Part shown: positions 1 through 6,517 of the stretch, in pieces
Position numbering within the stretch: position 1 is the stretch's first letter
Layout: every line of letters starts with the position of its first letter
DNA from: Phycisphaerae bacterium
Lineage (GTDB): Bacteria > Planctomycetota > Phycisphaerae > Tepidisphaerales > Tepidisphaeraceae
Assembly: GCA_030448225.1 (NCBI GenBank)
Contig: JAUJNJ010000094.1
Span: 2,280 to 11,539 of the forward strand
Direction: 5' to 3'
Length of the DNA stretch: 9,260 nucleotides
Notes under the pieces: generated by a model
Seen by the model: the letters and a program-made list of their open reading frames with translations, nothing else
What the model was told of the DNA's origin: nothing
Database searches by the model: none
Program-made: the position numbers and the translations under genes

Positions 1-177
1 GGCGTGACGCGCGATCAGATGATGGCCCGCCACAAGGCCAACCACGTGCAGGTGGCCTACGCGCACTCCGCCGCCGACGCCGACCGCGCCCTGCTCGCCA
101 AGGCCGCCATGGCCGACGCGCTGGGCATCAAAGTGGCATTGTGCGGCACGCGGAAGAACGGCAAGGAATGGGACTGA
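1..177 (+). CDS. L-fucose/L-arabinose isomerase-like protein, C-terminal fragment
   Basis: Frame 1 is open from the window edge to a TGA at 175-177, giving 58 residues of the C-terminus; the start lies upstream of the window. The fragment carries the phrase [18 protein letters not shown] followed by an alanine-rich helix and a closing strand GIKVALCG. This matches what I remember of the C-terminal end of the L-fucose isomerase / L-arabinose isomerase-like superfamily (metal-dependent aldose-ketose isomerases), where the MARHKANH histidine-lysine stretch lies near the active site. The substrate cannot be told from this fragment. It is followed after 39 bases by the DUF433-like gene, which is probably unrelated. 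The glycosyltransferase-fold gene further downstream on the same strand may be a sugar-metabolism neighbour, but two accessory genes separate them. Confidence 0.6.
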   Translation, partial: GVTRDQMMARHKANHVQVAYAHSAADADRALLAKAAMADALGIKVALCGTRKNGKEWD

Positions 178-216
178 ATTCACCGCGGACCCACGTTCGC
201 GATTAGAATGGGAATC

Positions 217-545
217 ATGTCGAGCATCCTCGATCAGGCGCACGAACGATTAGCCGCCATGTCGCCGGCGGAAACGCGCCTTCTGCAATGGGTCGTCCAG
301 GACTTGGGCGACACTCACCCCGGCGTCGAATCGCACGCCAGCATCTGTGGCGGCGAGGCGCGCATCCTCCGGACGCGCATCCCCGTCTGGGTGCTGGAAC
401 AAGCCCGGCGTCTCGGCACGAGCGAGGCCGACCTCCTGCTCGCGTATCCCACCCTGCGAGCAGGGACCTTGCGAACGCCTGGTCGTACGTCCGGACGTAC
501 CGCGACGAGATCGAAGCCGATATCCGCGATAACGAGGCGGCGTAG
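217..545 (+). pseudogene. DUF433 family antitoxin-like protein, frameshifted
   Basis: Two overlapping reading frames together make one DUF433 protein. The first frame, from ATG 217 (or ATG 208), gives MSSILDQAHERLAAMSP, then HPGVESHASICGGEARILRT and RIPVWVLEQARRLG, ending near LLAYPTLRAG. The sequence then continues one frame over as DLANAWSYVRTYRDEIEADI and closes RDNEAA before TAG 543-545. Adding one G to the GGG run near 462-466 would restore a single frame of about 109 codons, a normal DUF433 length. These proteins are usually the antitoxin partner of PIN-like toxins and carry a winged-helix-type fold. The gene lies 2 bases ahead of the DUF5615 gene, the standard order for such a module. 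No convincing Shine-Dalgarno precedes either ATG. The frameshift could be real decay or a homopolymer error; I favour the family call strongly but cannot decide on the cause. Confidence 0.75.
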
Positions 546-547
546 GC

Positions 548-787
548 ATGGCGGCGCTCTACGCGAACGAGAACTTCCCCTTGCAGGTCGTCCTGCGCCT
601 GCGAAGTCTGGGCCACGACGTCCTGACCCTTCAGGAGACCGACCATGGCGGGCAGGCCATGGCGGACGACGACGTGCTGGCGTTCGCGACGCAGTCCAGC
701 CGCATCCTGCTGACGTTGAACCGGAAGCACTTCCGGCACCGACCGCGCCGACCGCTACCTCAGTCCAAGCGAAGCGAAACGGTGTGA
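548..787 (+). CDS. DUF5615 PIN-like (Mut7-C type) toxin, C-terminally truncated
   Basis: The 79-aa product begins MAALYANENFPLQVVLRLRS, then LGHDVLTLQETDHGGQAMAD, DDVLAFATQSSRILLTLNRK. This is the typical N-terminal two thirds of the DUF5615 / Mut7-C PIN-like family, with the acidic N-terminal motif at residues 6-9 and the LTLNRKHF strand at about 57-64. Complete members run to about 110-120 residues, with a conserved region after that strand that often reads like HAGIIVCTFD. Here the last 15-20 residues (RHRPRRPLPQSKRSETV) are arginine/proline rich and unrelated, and neither other frame restores the missing part, so the gene appears broken at about 735. It starts 2 bases after the DUF433 stop, as expected for a co-transcribed antitoxin-toxin pair (VapBC45-like organisation). 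With both partners damaged the module is probably inactive. Loss of toxin activity is inferred. Confidence 0.7.
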   Translation: MAALYANENFPLQVVLRLRSLGHDVLTLQETDHGGQAMADDDVLAFATQSSRILLTLNRKHFRHRPRRPLPQSKRSETV

Positions 788-830
788 GACGGCGTTCGCG
801 GAGGCGCGCCGCTCGGGTACCTTCACCGCG

Positions 831-1952
831 ATGCCCCTGCGCCTCCTCTACTACGTCAGCGGCCACGGCTTCGGGCACGCCCGGCGGTCGGGGCAGGTGA
901 TCCGGGCGCTGCTGACCGCCTGGCCGCACGCGGAGGTGACGGTGCGGACGGCGGCGCCGGCGCGGCTGTTCGAGCCGCTGCCACCGGGGCGAGTCGAGCC
1001 GTGCGAGATCGACGCCGGGATGGCGGAGGACGGGCCGCTGACGATCGACCCGGCGGGCACGCTGCGACGGCTGAGTGATCTCGTCGCGCGGGCCGACGCG
1101 ATCGTCGCGGACGAGGTGCGGGCGGTCGGTCGAATTCGGCCGGACGTGATCGCGGCCGACGTGCCGTTCCTGGCCGGCGACGTGGCGGCCGCGACGGGCG
1201 TGCCGTGCGCGGCGGTCAGCAACTTCTCGTGGGACTGGATCTGCGACCCGCTGCTGGGCGGCGAGCCGGCGTATGCCGCCGTGCGCGAACGAATGCGGCG
1301 CGGCTACGCGAACATGGCGGTCGTGCTGAAACTGCCGCTGGCGGAGGTGGGCGACGCGTTCCGCCGCCGGATCGAGGTGCCGCTCGTGGCCGGCCGGAGC
1401 ACGCGCGACCCCGGCGAGGTGCTCCGCGCGATCGGCGTGCCGCCGGCGGACGGGCGGGCGCGGGTGCTCGTGGGGATGCGCGGCGGCGTGTCGGCGGCGT
1501 CGTTGTGCGCCGCCGCGACCGGCGCGGCCGACTTCCTGTTCCTCCTGCCCGGCGAGCGACCGGCCGGCGCGCTGCCGCCGAACGTGATACCGATTGGCGT
1601 GGCGATGGCGGCGGCGTCCGCGCCGTCGGCGGCACCCCCCGACTTCGCCGACCTCGTGGCGGCGAGCGAGGTCGTCGTGTCGAAGATCGGCTACGGCATC
1701 GTCAGCGACTGCATCGTCGCCGGCGCGCGGCTGCTGTGGCCCCGCCGCACCGGCTTCCGCGAGGACGACGTGGCCGAGGCCGAGGCGCCGGCGTACCTGC
1801 GCATGCGCGAGATCGACCGCGCCGCCTTCGCCGCCGGCGACTGGGCCGGCCCGCTCCGCGCGCTGATGTCGCAACCGCCCCCGCCCCGGCGGATGCGCTG
1901 CGACGGCGCGGAGCGCGTGGCCGCGGAGTTGGTGAGGTTCGCACGTCTCTAG
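831..1952 (+). CDS. Glycosyltransferase-fold protein resembling the N-terminal domain of L-arabinokinase
   Basis: A 373-aa intact frame. Near the N-terminus is LLYYVSGHGFGHARRSGQV, with the SGHGFGH glycine-rich loop at residues 10-16. NFSWDW follows at 131-136, then a GxxTV-like second Rossmann lobe with SKIGYGIVSDCI from residue 284, and a late RRTGFREDD segment. This order is that of the GT-B-like N-terminal half of plant L-arabinokinase and of bacterial stand-alone homologues usually labelled glycosyltransferase or UDP-GlcNAc-transferase-like. No GHMP kinase domain follows: the protein stops at TAG 1950-1952. A nucleotide-sugar or sugar-phosphate ligand is likely from the fold; the actual reaction is unknown. 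No signal peptide or membrane segment is visible, so it should be cytoplasmic. No strong ribosome site precedes ATG 831, but the N-terminal strand fits the family start. The last residues abut a palindromic repeat. Confidence 0.7.
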   Translation: MPLRLLYYVSGHGFGHARRSGQVIRALLTAWPHAEVTVRTAAPARLFEPLPPGRVEPCEIDAGMAEDGPLTIDPAGTLRRLSDLVARADAIVADEVRAVGRIRPDVIAADVPFLAGDVAAATGVPCAAVSNFSWDWICDPLLGGEPAYAAVRERMRRGYANMAVVLKLPLAEVGDAFRRRIEVPLVAGRSTRDPGEVLRAIGVPPADGRARVLVGMRGGVSAASLCAAATGAADFLFLLPGERPAGALPPNVIPIGVAMAAASAPSAAPPDFADLVAASEVVVSKIGYGIVSDCIVAGARLLWPRRTGFREDDVAEAEAPAYLRMREIDRAAFAAGDWAGPLRALMSQPPPPRRMRCDGAERVAAELVRFARL

Positions 1953-2115
1953 CGGTCGATGACGCTTCGCCTGGCGCGTAGTGTGCGACGCCTGCGTCGC
2001 GGCCGACGCGCGGCGGCGAGTCTCCCGCCCCGGGGCGCCTTGCGGCGGCGCCGCAACCGCGACGCGGGCGTCGCAACTACGAGTGGACCCGCCGTAGTAC
2101 TTGTCATCGACCACT
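1951..2115. repeat. Imperfect nested palindrome, MITE-like or bidirectional terminator-like element
   Basis: Three nested inverted repeats are visible. The outer arms, 1951-1963 and 2103-2115, match at 12 of 13 positions (core GGTCGATGAC / GTCATCGACC). The middle arms, 1977-2002 and 2057-2081, pair almost perfectly (CGTAGT...GCGACGC.TGCGTCGCGG type). The centre holds a perfect 12-bp palindrome CGCCCCGGGGCG at 2026-2037 and a hairpin TTGCGGC-GGC-GCCGCAA at 2040-2056. The left end overlaps the stop codon of the glycosyltransferase-fold gene. With no coding signal and sharply defined ends, it could be a miniature mobile or repetitive extragenic element, or a strong structured transcript end serving the convergent genes on both sides. 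There is no T-tract as in a standard intrinsic terminator. Repeat status in the genome is inferred. Confidence 0.6.
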
Positions 2116-2336
2116 CAGCCCCCGGCGGCGTCGCGACCGAGCACGATGCCCCGGTGCGTCCGCATGGCGAAGCGCGCGACCTCCTCCAAGCTGCCGGCGA
2201 AAGAGACTCTGCAACTCACGGGTCGAGCGTGCGGCGACGCCGCAGCAGGACGGCGACGGCCTGGGCGCCTTTGCGGGCGCGGGCCGTCGCGTCGGTGTTC
2301 GCGGCCGTCGCTCATTGCAAGCTGTCACGCCGGGCC
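2116..2336. other. Non-coding convergent spacer, no recognisable gene
   Basis: This stretch separates the palindrome from the end of the 82-aa membrane-protein gene. Open frames cross it on both strands, but they are arginine-rich products of high GC content and lack ribosome sites and recognisable domains. A TTG-started + frame beginning at 2101 reads into and antisense to the membrane-protein gene and is not credible. The segment may belong to a larger dispersed repeat together with 1951-2115, but nothing in it proves that. Confidence 0.45.
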
Positions 2337-2585
2337 CTACGCGCCGGCCATGACGTTCAGGATGATGCCGGCGATGATGCAGGCGGTCCAGATCTGCATG
2401 ATCTGCCGCTTGCCGTGCTTGTCGAGGTTCATCCAGCCCCAGATGAAGGCCCAGATGCCGTAGATGATGCCGAGGATGGCGAGCAGGACGTTCTCGCGCT
2501 TGAACATCTCGATCAGGATGATGATCCAGCAGACGATCGACCCGATGCCCGCGATCAACGCGAGGATGCCGAGGATGCCGCCCAT
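2337..2585 (-). CDS. Small three-helix integral membrane protein, unknown function
   Basis: The 82-aa product is mostly hydrophobic. It has three likely membrane segments: residues 3-27 (starting GILGILALIAGIG), 32-50 (VLLAILGIIYGIWAFIWGW) and about 63-81 (IMQIWTACIIAGIILNVMAG). Short charged loops, FKREN and NLDKHGKRQ, separate them. ATG 2585 is preceded by an AAGGAAGGAA ribosome site, which fixes the start. It lies 43 bases downstream of the DUF2752 gene on the same strand. DUF2752 genes often neighbour small membrane proteins of the TM2 / CD225-like kind, so the two may be expressed and act together in the membrane; that is context only. I do not recognise a named family. The frame is intact and clean, unlike its two upstream neighbours. 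Confidence 0.8.
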   Translation of the reverse strand: MGGILGILALIAGIGSIVCWIIILIEMFKRENVLLAILGIIYGIWAFIWGWMNLDKHGKRQIMQIWTACIIAGIILNVMAGA

Positions 2586-2588
2586 GAG

Positions 2589-2598
2589 TTCCTTCCTT
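2589..2598 (-). promoter_or_regulatory. Ribosome binding site of the 82-aa membrane protein
   Basis: On the - strand AAGGAAGGAA ends three bases before ATG 2585, with the first AAGGA at usual spacing. It supports this start and shows the small gene is translated in its own right, despite the broken frame upstream. Confidence 0.65.
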
Positions 2599-2628
2599 GC
2601 TGCAGAGCGCGGCGACGCCGAGGATGAA

Positions 2629-3079
2629 TCAGCCCCCGCCAGCCGGGCAAGGTCGGGCGCGAAAGTACACGAGCCGCCACGCGTAGTAAACCAATAGCAG
2701 CGTTAGCAACACGGCCGGCGCGTTGCGCGCCGCTCGAACCGCGCGACGGCGGCCGCGTAACGCATCCGAAGCCCGGCCGGCGCGCCGCCGACGCCGAACG
2801 CGAGGGCTGCCGGCGAGGGCGAGCGCGCCAGCCGCGTGGACGCGCAGCGATTCCCGCACGTCGCCGCGCACCAGCTGCGGCGCGGTCGCCCGGGTGAGGC
2901 CGCACCCGGGGGCACGGCCACCCGGTGGCGTGGAGGAACGGGCAGGGCCAACCCTGCGCGTCGACCGCCACGAGCCCCACCTGCAGGCCCGCCATGAGCA
3001 GGAGCAGGAGCGACGTCGGGCGGTGGCGGACGATCGGGCCGAGGAAGTCGCGGGGTTGGGCAGTTTGCTTCGCACGCAC
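2629..3079 (-). pseudogene. DUF2752 membrane protein, broken by several frameshifts
   Basis: Pieces in three frames join into one DUF2752 protein of about 145-150 residues. From GTG 3079 the first frame gives a hydrophobic segment PTSLLLLLMAGLQVGLVAVD and then GWPCPFLHATGWPCP (cysteines at 46 and 56). It then shifts at a G5 run on the + strand (2908-2912, one base too many) into GCGLTRATAPQLVRGDVRES. A second shift gives ALAFGVGGAPAGLRMRYAAA, and a third gives NAPAVLLTLLLVYYAWRLVY with stop TGA at 2629-2631. The CPF...PCPGCGLTRA cysteine signature is the hallmark of DUF2752, a two-to-three-helix membrane family of unknown function. The start is uncertain because the upstream region is also disturbed. 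Each segment is well preserved between shifts, which looks more like indel error than long decay. Confidence 0.7.
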
Positions 3080-3082
3080 AAG

Positions 3083-4538
3083 TCACGCGGGCCGCGGTTG
3101 TCCGCAGGTGGAGCACGCCGTCCGGCCGCAGCACACGCGATCGTCCGCAGGGCGCGCGGCTGAAGCGGCGATCAGCGATTCTCGCCGGACGCGTCGCCCG
3201 GCCGCGTCGTCCGGCGTGCCGTCGAGGATCGTGATCCGCACGTCCGAGTCGCCTGGCTCGTCCGGCGGAAGCTCTCCATCCGGTTCGTCAGCTCGGACAC
3301 CTGGTTGCGGAGGCGATTGCTCTCCTGCTGAAGTTCCGGGTACTGCTCGGCCGCGCCGCCTGGAACGACTTGTCCTCGAGCTTGCCGATCTGACCCACGA
3401 GGGTCTGGAAACGCGTCTCGGACTCCGCCAGCTGGGCCCGCAGGTTCGACGTTTCCGCGCCGAATACGACCGGCGGCCCGGTTCGCCGGCCGTCGTCGCC
3501 GCGCGACGCTGGGCGGCGAGCTGCGCCTTGGCCTCGGCGACCTTCAGCTCGTGTTCGGTCACGTCGCGCTTCGACGGCGTTCTTCTCGGCGAGCTTGCGC
3601 GTCTCCTCGAGCTGCTGCTGGCGGAGGCGGACGATCTCGGCCAGCTCGTCGGTCAGCGGCGAGGCCGCCTCCGGCTCGATCGCCTTCAGCCGGGCGCGCA
3701 GGCGGGACAGTTCCGCCTCGGCCTGGTGACGCTGCTGGAGCAGGTTCCCCAGCGCGCCCGACACGTCGCCGAAGCCGCCCATGCCCATCGTGGCGGTGAC
3801 CCGCCCGTACTCGCGGACCTTGCGCTGGTTCTCGGCCAGCTTCGCGCGGGCGTCGGTCAGTTCCGCCTCGAGCGCGGCGCGGCGCTGGTCGTACGATCGC
3901 TGCTGGACCCGCACCGACTCCGCCACCGCCGCCCGCAGCCGCTCGACCGCGGCCTTCATCAGCGCGTCGGCGGCGTCGGGCTTGAGGTCGCCTCCCTTTC
4001 GCAGCCAGACCTCGACGTGCGCGAAGCGCGGCCCCGTCGCGTGGGCCGTGAGCGCGACCGACTGCCGCTGCCGTTCCGGGTCGAGCTTCAGCACCTGGCG
4101 GACGGCCGCGTCGATCACGGCGCTGGAGTTGAGCAGGCCGACGACGGTGTTCGGGTCGATCCCCGCCGGCTGGCCGGACTCGCGGCCGGTCGACGAGTCG
4201 ATCTGCAGCACGCACGAGGCCCGCTGCGCCACGTCGCCCGGCGCGAACGGCTCCGGCTGGCGGTGGCCGTAGCCGTACGGCGGGTCGAACGGGTAACGCG
4301 ACGATCGGGCGAACGTGCCGCTCGACGTGCCCCACCGCCCCGCCACGTCGGGCGCGACGATGATGACCTGCGGCGGGTCGCCGCCCGCGGGCTGCGTCAA
4401 CGGCCGCGTGGAGGGCCGCTCGACCGGCGGCGGCGGCGGCGCGGGCTGCTGCGCCTGAGCCCAGGCGACGCCGAGCCCGATGGCGGAGGCGCCGCCGACG
4501 GCGAGTGTGAGTAAACGTGCGCGGCTGGACGTTGTCAT
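3083..4538 (-). pseudogene. Exported coiled-coil protein, Wzz/GumC-like layout, frameshifted in its C-terminal third
   Basis: From ATG 4538 the protein opens MTTSSRARLLTLAVGG, a signal peptide with a likely cut after AWA (residue 27), then a proline-rich linker. A domain at about 105-200 follows (GIDPNTVVGLLNSSAVIDAA, later PRFAHVEVWLRKGGDLKPDA), then long coiled coils at about 200-250 and 265-325. This order recalls the periplasmic part of polysaccharide chain-length/co-polymerase proteins, but there are no flanking membrane helices; the function is unknown. The frame is clean to about residue 323 (3572). It then shifts to VTEHELKVAEAKAQLAAQRR, back to PPVVFGAETSNLRAQLAESE, then to EQYPELQQESNRLRNQVSEL, and probably to SDVRITILDGTPDDAAG. 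The original first frame stops at 3288; the true C-terminus lies somewhere in 3083-3170. A weaker upstream start at 4583 is disfavoured by the ribosome site before 4538. Confidence 0.65.
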
Positions 4539-4544
4539 GGACCA

Positions 4545-4551
4545 CCCCTTT
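4545..4551 (-). promoter_or_regulatory. Ribosome binding site of the exported coiled-coil protein
   Basis: AAAGGGG on the - strand lies six bases before ATG 4538. It picks this codon, which starts directly before the signal peptide, over the in-frame codon at 4583. Confidence 0.6.
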
Positions 4552-4614
4552 CGCTGGACGACTCGGTGCGACGGACGCGACACCGACGACGGCGCTTAGG
4601 CTACCATCCCGCCG

Positions 4615-5931
4615 TTAACGCCCGATGCGCTCCCGCCCGCCCATGTAGGGCCGCAGGGCCTCGGGGATCGTGACGGTGCCGTCGGCGTTCTGGTAAAGCT
4701 CGAGGATCGGGATCAGCACGCGGGGGCTGGCGATCACCGTGTTGTTGAGCGTGTGGCAGAACTTCAGCTTCCCGTCCTCGTCGCGGTACCGCAGGTTGAG
4801 CCGACGGGCCTGGAAGTCGTAGAACCGGCTGGCCGAGTGTGTCTCGCCGAAGCTGTTGCGCGACGGCATCCACGTTTCGATGTCGTACTTGGCGGCCTGC
4901 CCCTGCCCGAGGTCGCCGGTGCAGACCATCACGACGCGGTACGGGAGGTTCAGCCGCTGGAGCACGTCCTCGGCGTTCTTCAGGATCTCACCGTGCCAGC
5001 GCTTGGACTCCTCCACGTCGTTGCGGCAGACGACGACCTGCTCGACCTTGTCGAACTGGTGGATGCGGTACAGGCCGGCCGTGTCCTTGCCGTAGGTGCC
5101 GGCCTCGCGCCGGAAGCAGGGGCTGAGCGCGACGGTCTTGCGGGGCAGGTCCTTCGCGTCGAGCGTCTCGTCCATGTGGAACGCGGTGAGCGCCACCTCG
5201 GACGTGCCGACGAGGAACTTGCGCGGGTCCTCGTTGCTCATCTCGTAGCTCTGCTCGCGGCCGAGCGGGAAGTACCCGGTGCCGAGCATCGCCCCCTCGC
5301 GCACGAGCACGGGGACGTGCATCGGGACGAAGCCGCGCGCGATCATCAGGTCTTGCGCGAACCGCAGAACGGCCTGGTGGAGCAGCGCGCCGTCGCCGAT
5401 CAGGAAGTAGCTGCGCGAGCCGGCCAGCTTCACGCCGCGCTCGAAGTCGACGAGGCCGAGATCCTTGCCGAGCGTGATGTGGTCCTTCGGCGCGAACTCG
5501 AACTGCCGCACCGTCCCCCACTTCTTCACCTCGACATTCTCAGCGTCGTCCTTCCCGACCGGCACTTCGGGGTCCGCGGGCTGGGCGGCACGATACAGCA
5601 GGTCGTCGATCTGCGGCGACAGCACGGCGACCTGGGCCTCCAGCGCCGCCTCCTGCGCCTTGAGTTCGGTCGGCCGGGCCTGGAGCTTTGCCATCTCCGC
5701 CTGGAGCGGGGCGTGCTGGTGGGGGGGAGTTTTTTGACGGCCACCCGCGTGTTGCCTGATGTGGTGGCCGGCGGTTTTCTTCTCGGGGGTGTTCGGCTGG
5801 CGGGGGGCCTCCAGCGCACGGCGCTGCGCGTCGAGCGCGAGCAGGCGGTCGACGTCGACGTCGACCCGCTTCAGCCGGGCGGCGTCGCGGTAGCGGTCGG
5901 GGTTCTCGCGCAGGTCCTTCAGGTCCACCAT
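4615..5931 (-). CDS. serS: Serine--tRNA ligase (SerRS)
   Basis: SerRS charges tRNA-Ser with serine in the cytoplasm. The 438-aa product has the normal bacterial length and order. An N-terminal tRNA-binding coiled-coil arm (about 27-110) comes first, then the class II catalytic core with TSE at 243-245, motif 2 FRREAGTYGKDTAGLYRIHQ from 273, DKVEQ at 294-298, motif 3 region ETHSASRFYDFQARR at 363-377 and HTLNNT at 393-398. The serine-site phrase is SASR where many bacteria have SCSN, a variant I associate with some planctomycete-type enzymes. Residues 42-74 are odd: proline, histidine and glutamine replace the expected alanine/lysine/leucine-rich helix, while the frame stays open (see findings). 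ATG 5931 gives the canonical MVDLKDLRENPD start; no strong ribosome site is seen. It lies 51 bases after a small accessory gene on the same strand. Confidence 0.95.
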   Translation of the reverse strand: MVDLKDLRENPDRYRDAARLKRVDVDVDRLLALDAQRRALEAPRQPNTPEKKTAGHHIRQHAGGRQKTPPHQHAPLQAEMAKLQARPTELKAQEAALEAQVAVLSPQIDDLLYRAAQPADPEVPVGKDDAENVEVKKWGTVRQFEFAPKDHITLGKDLGLVDFERGVKLAGSRSYFLIGDGALLHQAVLRFAQDLMIARGFVPMHVPVLVREGAMLGTGYFPLGREQSYEMSNEDPRKFLVGTSEVALTAFHMDETLDAKDLPRKTVALSPCFRREAGTYGKDTAGLYRIHQFDKVEQVVVCRNDVEESKRWHGEILKNAEDVLQRLNLPYRVVMVCTGDLGQGQAAKYDIETWMPSRNSFGETHSASRFYDFQARRLNLRYRDEDGKLKFCHTLNNTVIASPRVLIPILELYQNADGTVTIPEALRPYMGGRERIGR

Positions 5932-5982
5932 AGGACCGAAAGTTGTAACCGATGGGCGCGGGGGCGTGTAGGGCAGGAGAAG

Positions 5983-6303
5983 TCAGATCACGTCGATCGG
6001 GTAGGACGTCATCCAGATTTCAAGCTGCTGGAAGTCACGCTTCAGTTGCTCTTTCAGTGACAGGAAGAACTGCCGGTGCTCCGGGAGATCAGTGACATCT
6101 ACGAAGACGCGCGACAGGTCGTCTCTCTAGGTCGTTCCTTCCGATTCCCACATCCCCTCCACTGCCTTCGGCTCCCAAGATACCGCCCCGACCTGCTCGC
6201 GAAGTCGGATCAACACATCGCCGACCAGTTCATGGGGGATCGGTCGACCATCGTTAAACCGTAGCGGGAGCAGGAACTCGTACCGACGGTATGCGGTGCC
6301 CAT
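5983..6303 (-). pseudogene. Small conserved accessory protein (RYEFLLPLRFNDG type) with an in-frame amber codon
   Basis: Starting at ATG 6303 the - strand reads MGTAYRRYEFLLPLRFNDGR, PIPHELVGDVLIRLREQVGA, VSWEPKAVEGMWESEGTT, then TAG at 6127-6129 (codon 59), then in the same frame RDDLSRVFVDVTDLPEHRQF, FLSLKEQLKRDFQQLEIWMT and SYPIDVI before TGA 5983-5985. The full frame is 106 codons, which is the size of a small conserved protein I have seen in planctomycetes and cyanobacteria. In that family the amber position appears to be a tyrosine (EGxxYRDDL), so one base change separates it from an intact gene. Function is unknown. The start overlaps the 3' end of the upstream small gene by 50 bases, suggesting coupled translation. 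Base composition is visibly less GC-rich than in the flanking core genes. Mutation, sequence error and readthrough are all possible. Confidence 0.65.
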
Positions 6304-6475
6304 CCGTGGCGGCCCCCTGAACGGTGTAGGAGATGTTCTCTAAGGCTAGCGCGGCCAGCGCCGCTGCCGGGACCATGGTCTCCGCGTTAGACCAGCTTCG
6401 GCACGCGAAACGTCCCGCGAGGAAGCCGAGGGCGCGCCGTTCGGTGGCCGCGTCTGGGAAGCGAATGATGACCAT
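6254..6475 (-). CDS. Small accessory protein (RFPDxxTERRALGFLAGRF type), unknown function
   Basis: From ATG 6475 the 73-aa product reads MVIIRFPDAATERRALGFLA, then GRFACRSWSNAETMVPAAAL and AALALENISYTVQGAATDGH. It is a compact alpha/beta-looking sequence with no signal peptide or membrane helix. The pattern resembles small planctomycete hypothetical proteins that precede RYEFLLPLRFNDG-type proteins; I know no function. A TTG at 6511 would extend it by 12 residues, but ATG 6475 fits better because the extension (MPLALPLAYDIR) is not family-like. No Shine-Dalgarno is evident. It begins 43 bases after the nadB stop on the same strand, so it is probably read from nadB transcripts. Its last 50 bases overlap the next gene in another frame, as is common for two-gene accessory modules. 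Confidence 0.6.
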   Translation of the reverse strand: MVIIRFPDAATERRALGFLAGRFACRSWSNAETMVPAAALAALALENISYTVQGAATDGHRIPSVRVPAPATV

Positions 6476-6517
6476 GCGAATATCGTACGCGAGAGGCAAA
6501 GCGAGGGGCAAACGAAT

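Noticed and set aside
315..2114. 599-aa open frame on the - strand
   Set aside because: It lies antisense to the glycosyltransferase-fold gene and the DUF433/DUF5615 pair, is extremely Arg/Ala/His rich, and has no recognisable domain. It is a GC-driven shadow.
2925..4514. 529-aa open frame on the + strand
   Set aside because: It is antisense to the exported coiled-coil protein, whose signal peptide and coiled coils are clearly on the - strand. Its own product is arginine-rich and without domains.
5719..5735. G-rich run followed by a T6 tract as an intrinsic terminator
   Set aside because: It lies inside the serS coding frame, has no matching hairpin, and is better explained as part of the anomalous block.
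4753..6060. 435-aa open frame on the + strand
   Set aside because: It is the antisense shadow of serS, whose class II synthetase motifs are unmistakable.
6076..6264. 62-aa + frame
   Set aside because: It is antisense to the RYEFLLPLRFNDG-type gene, which explains the sequence better, and it has no ribosome site.
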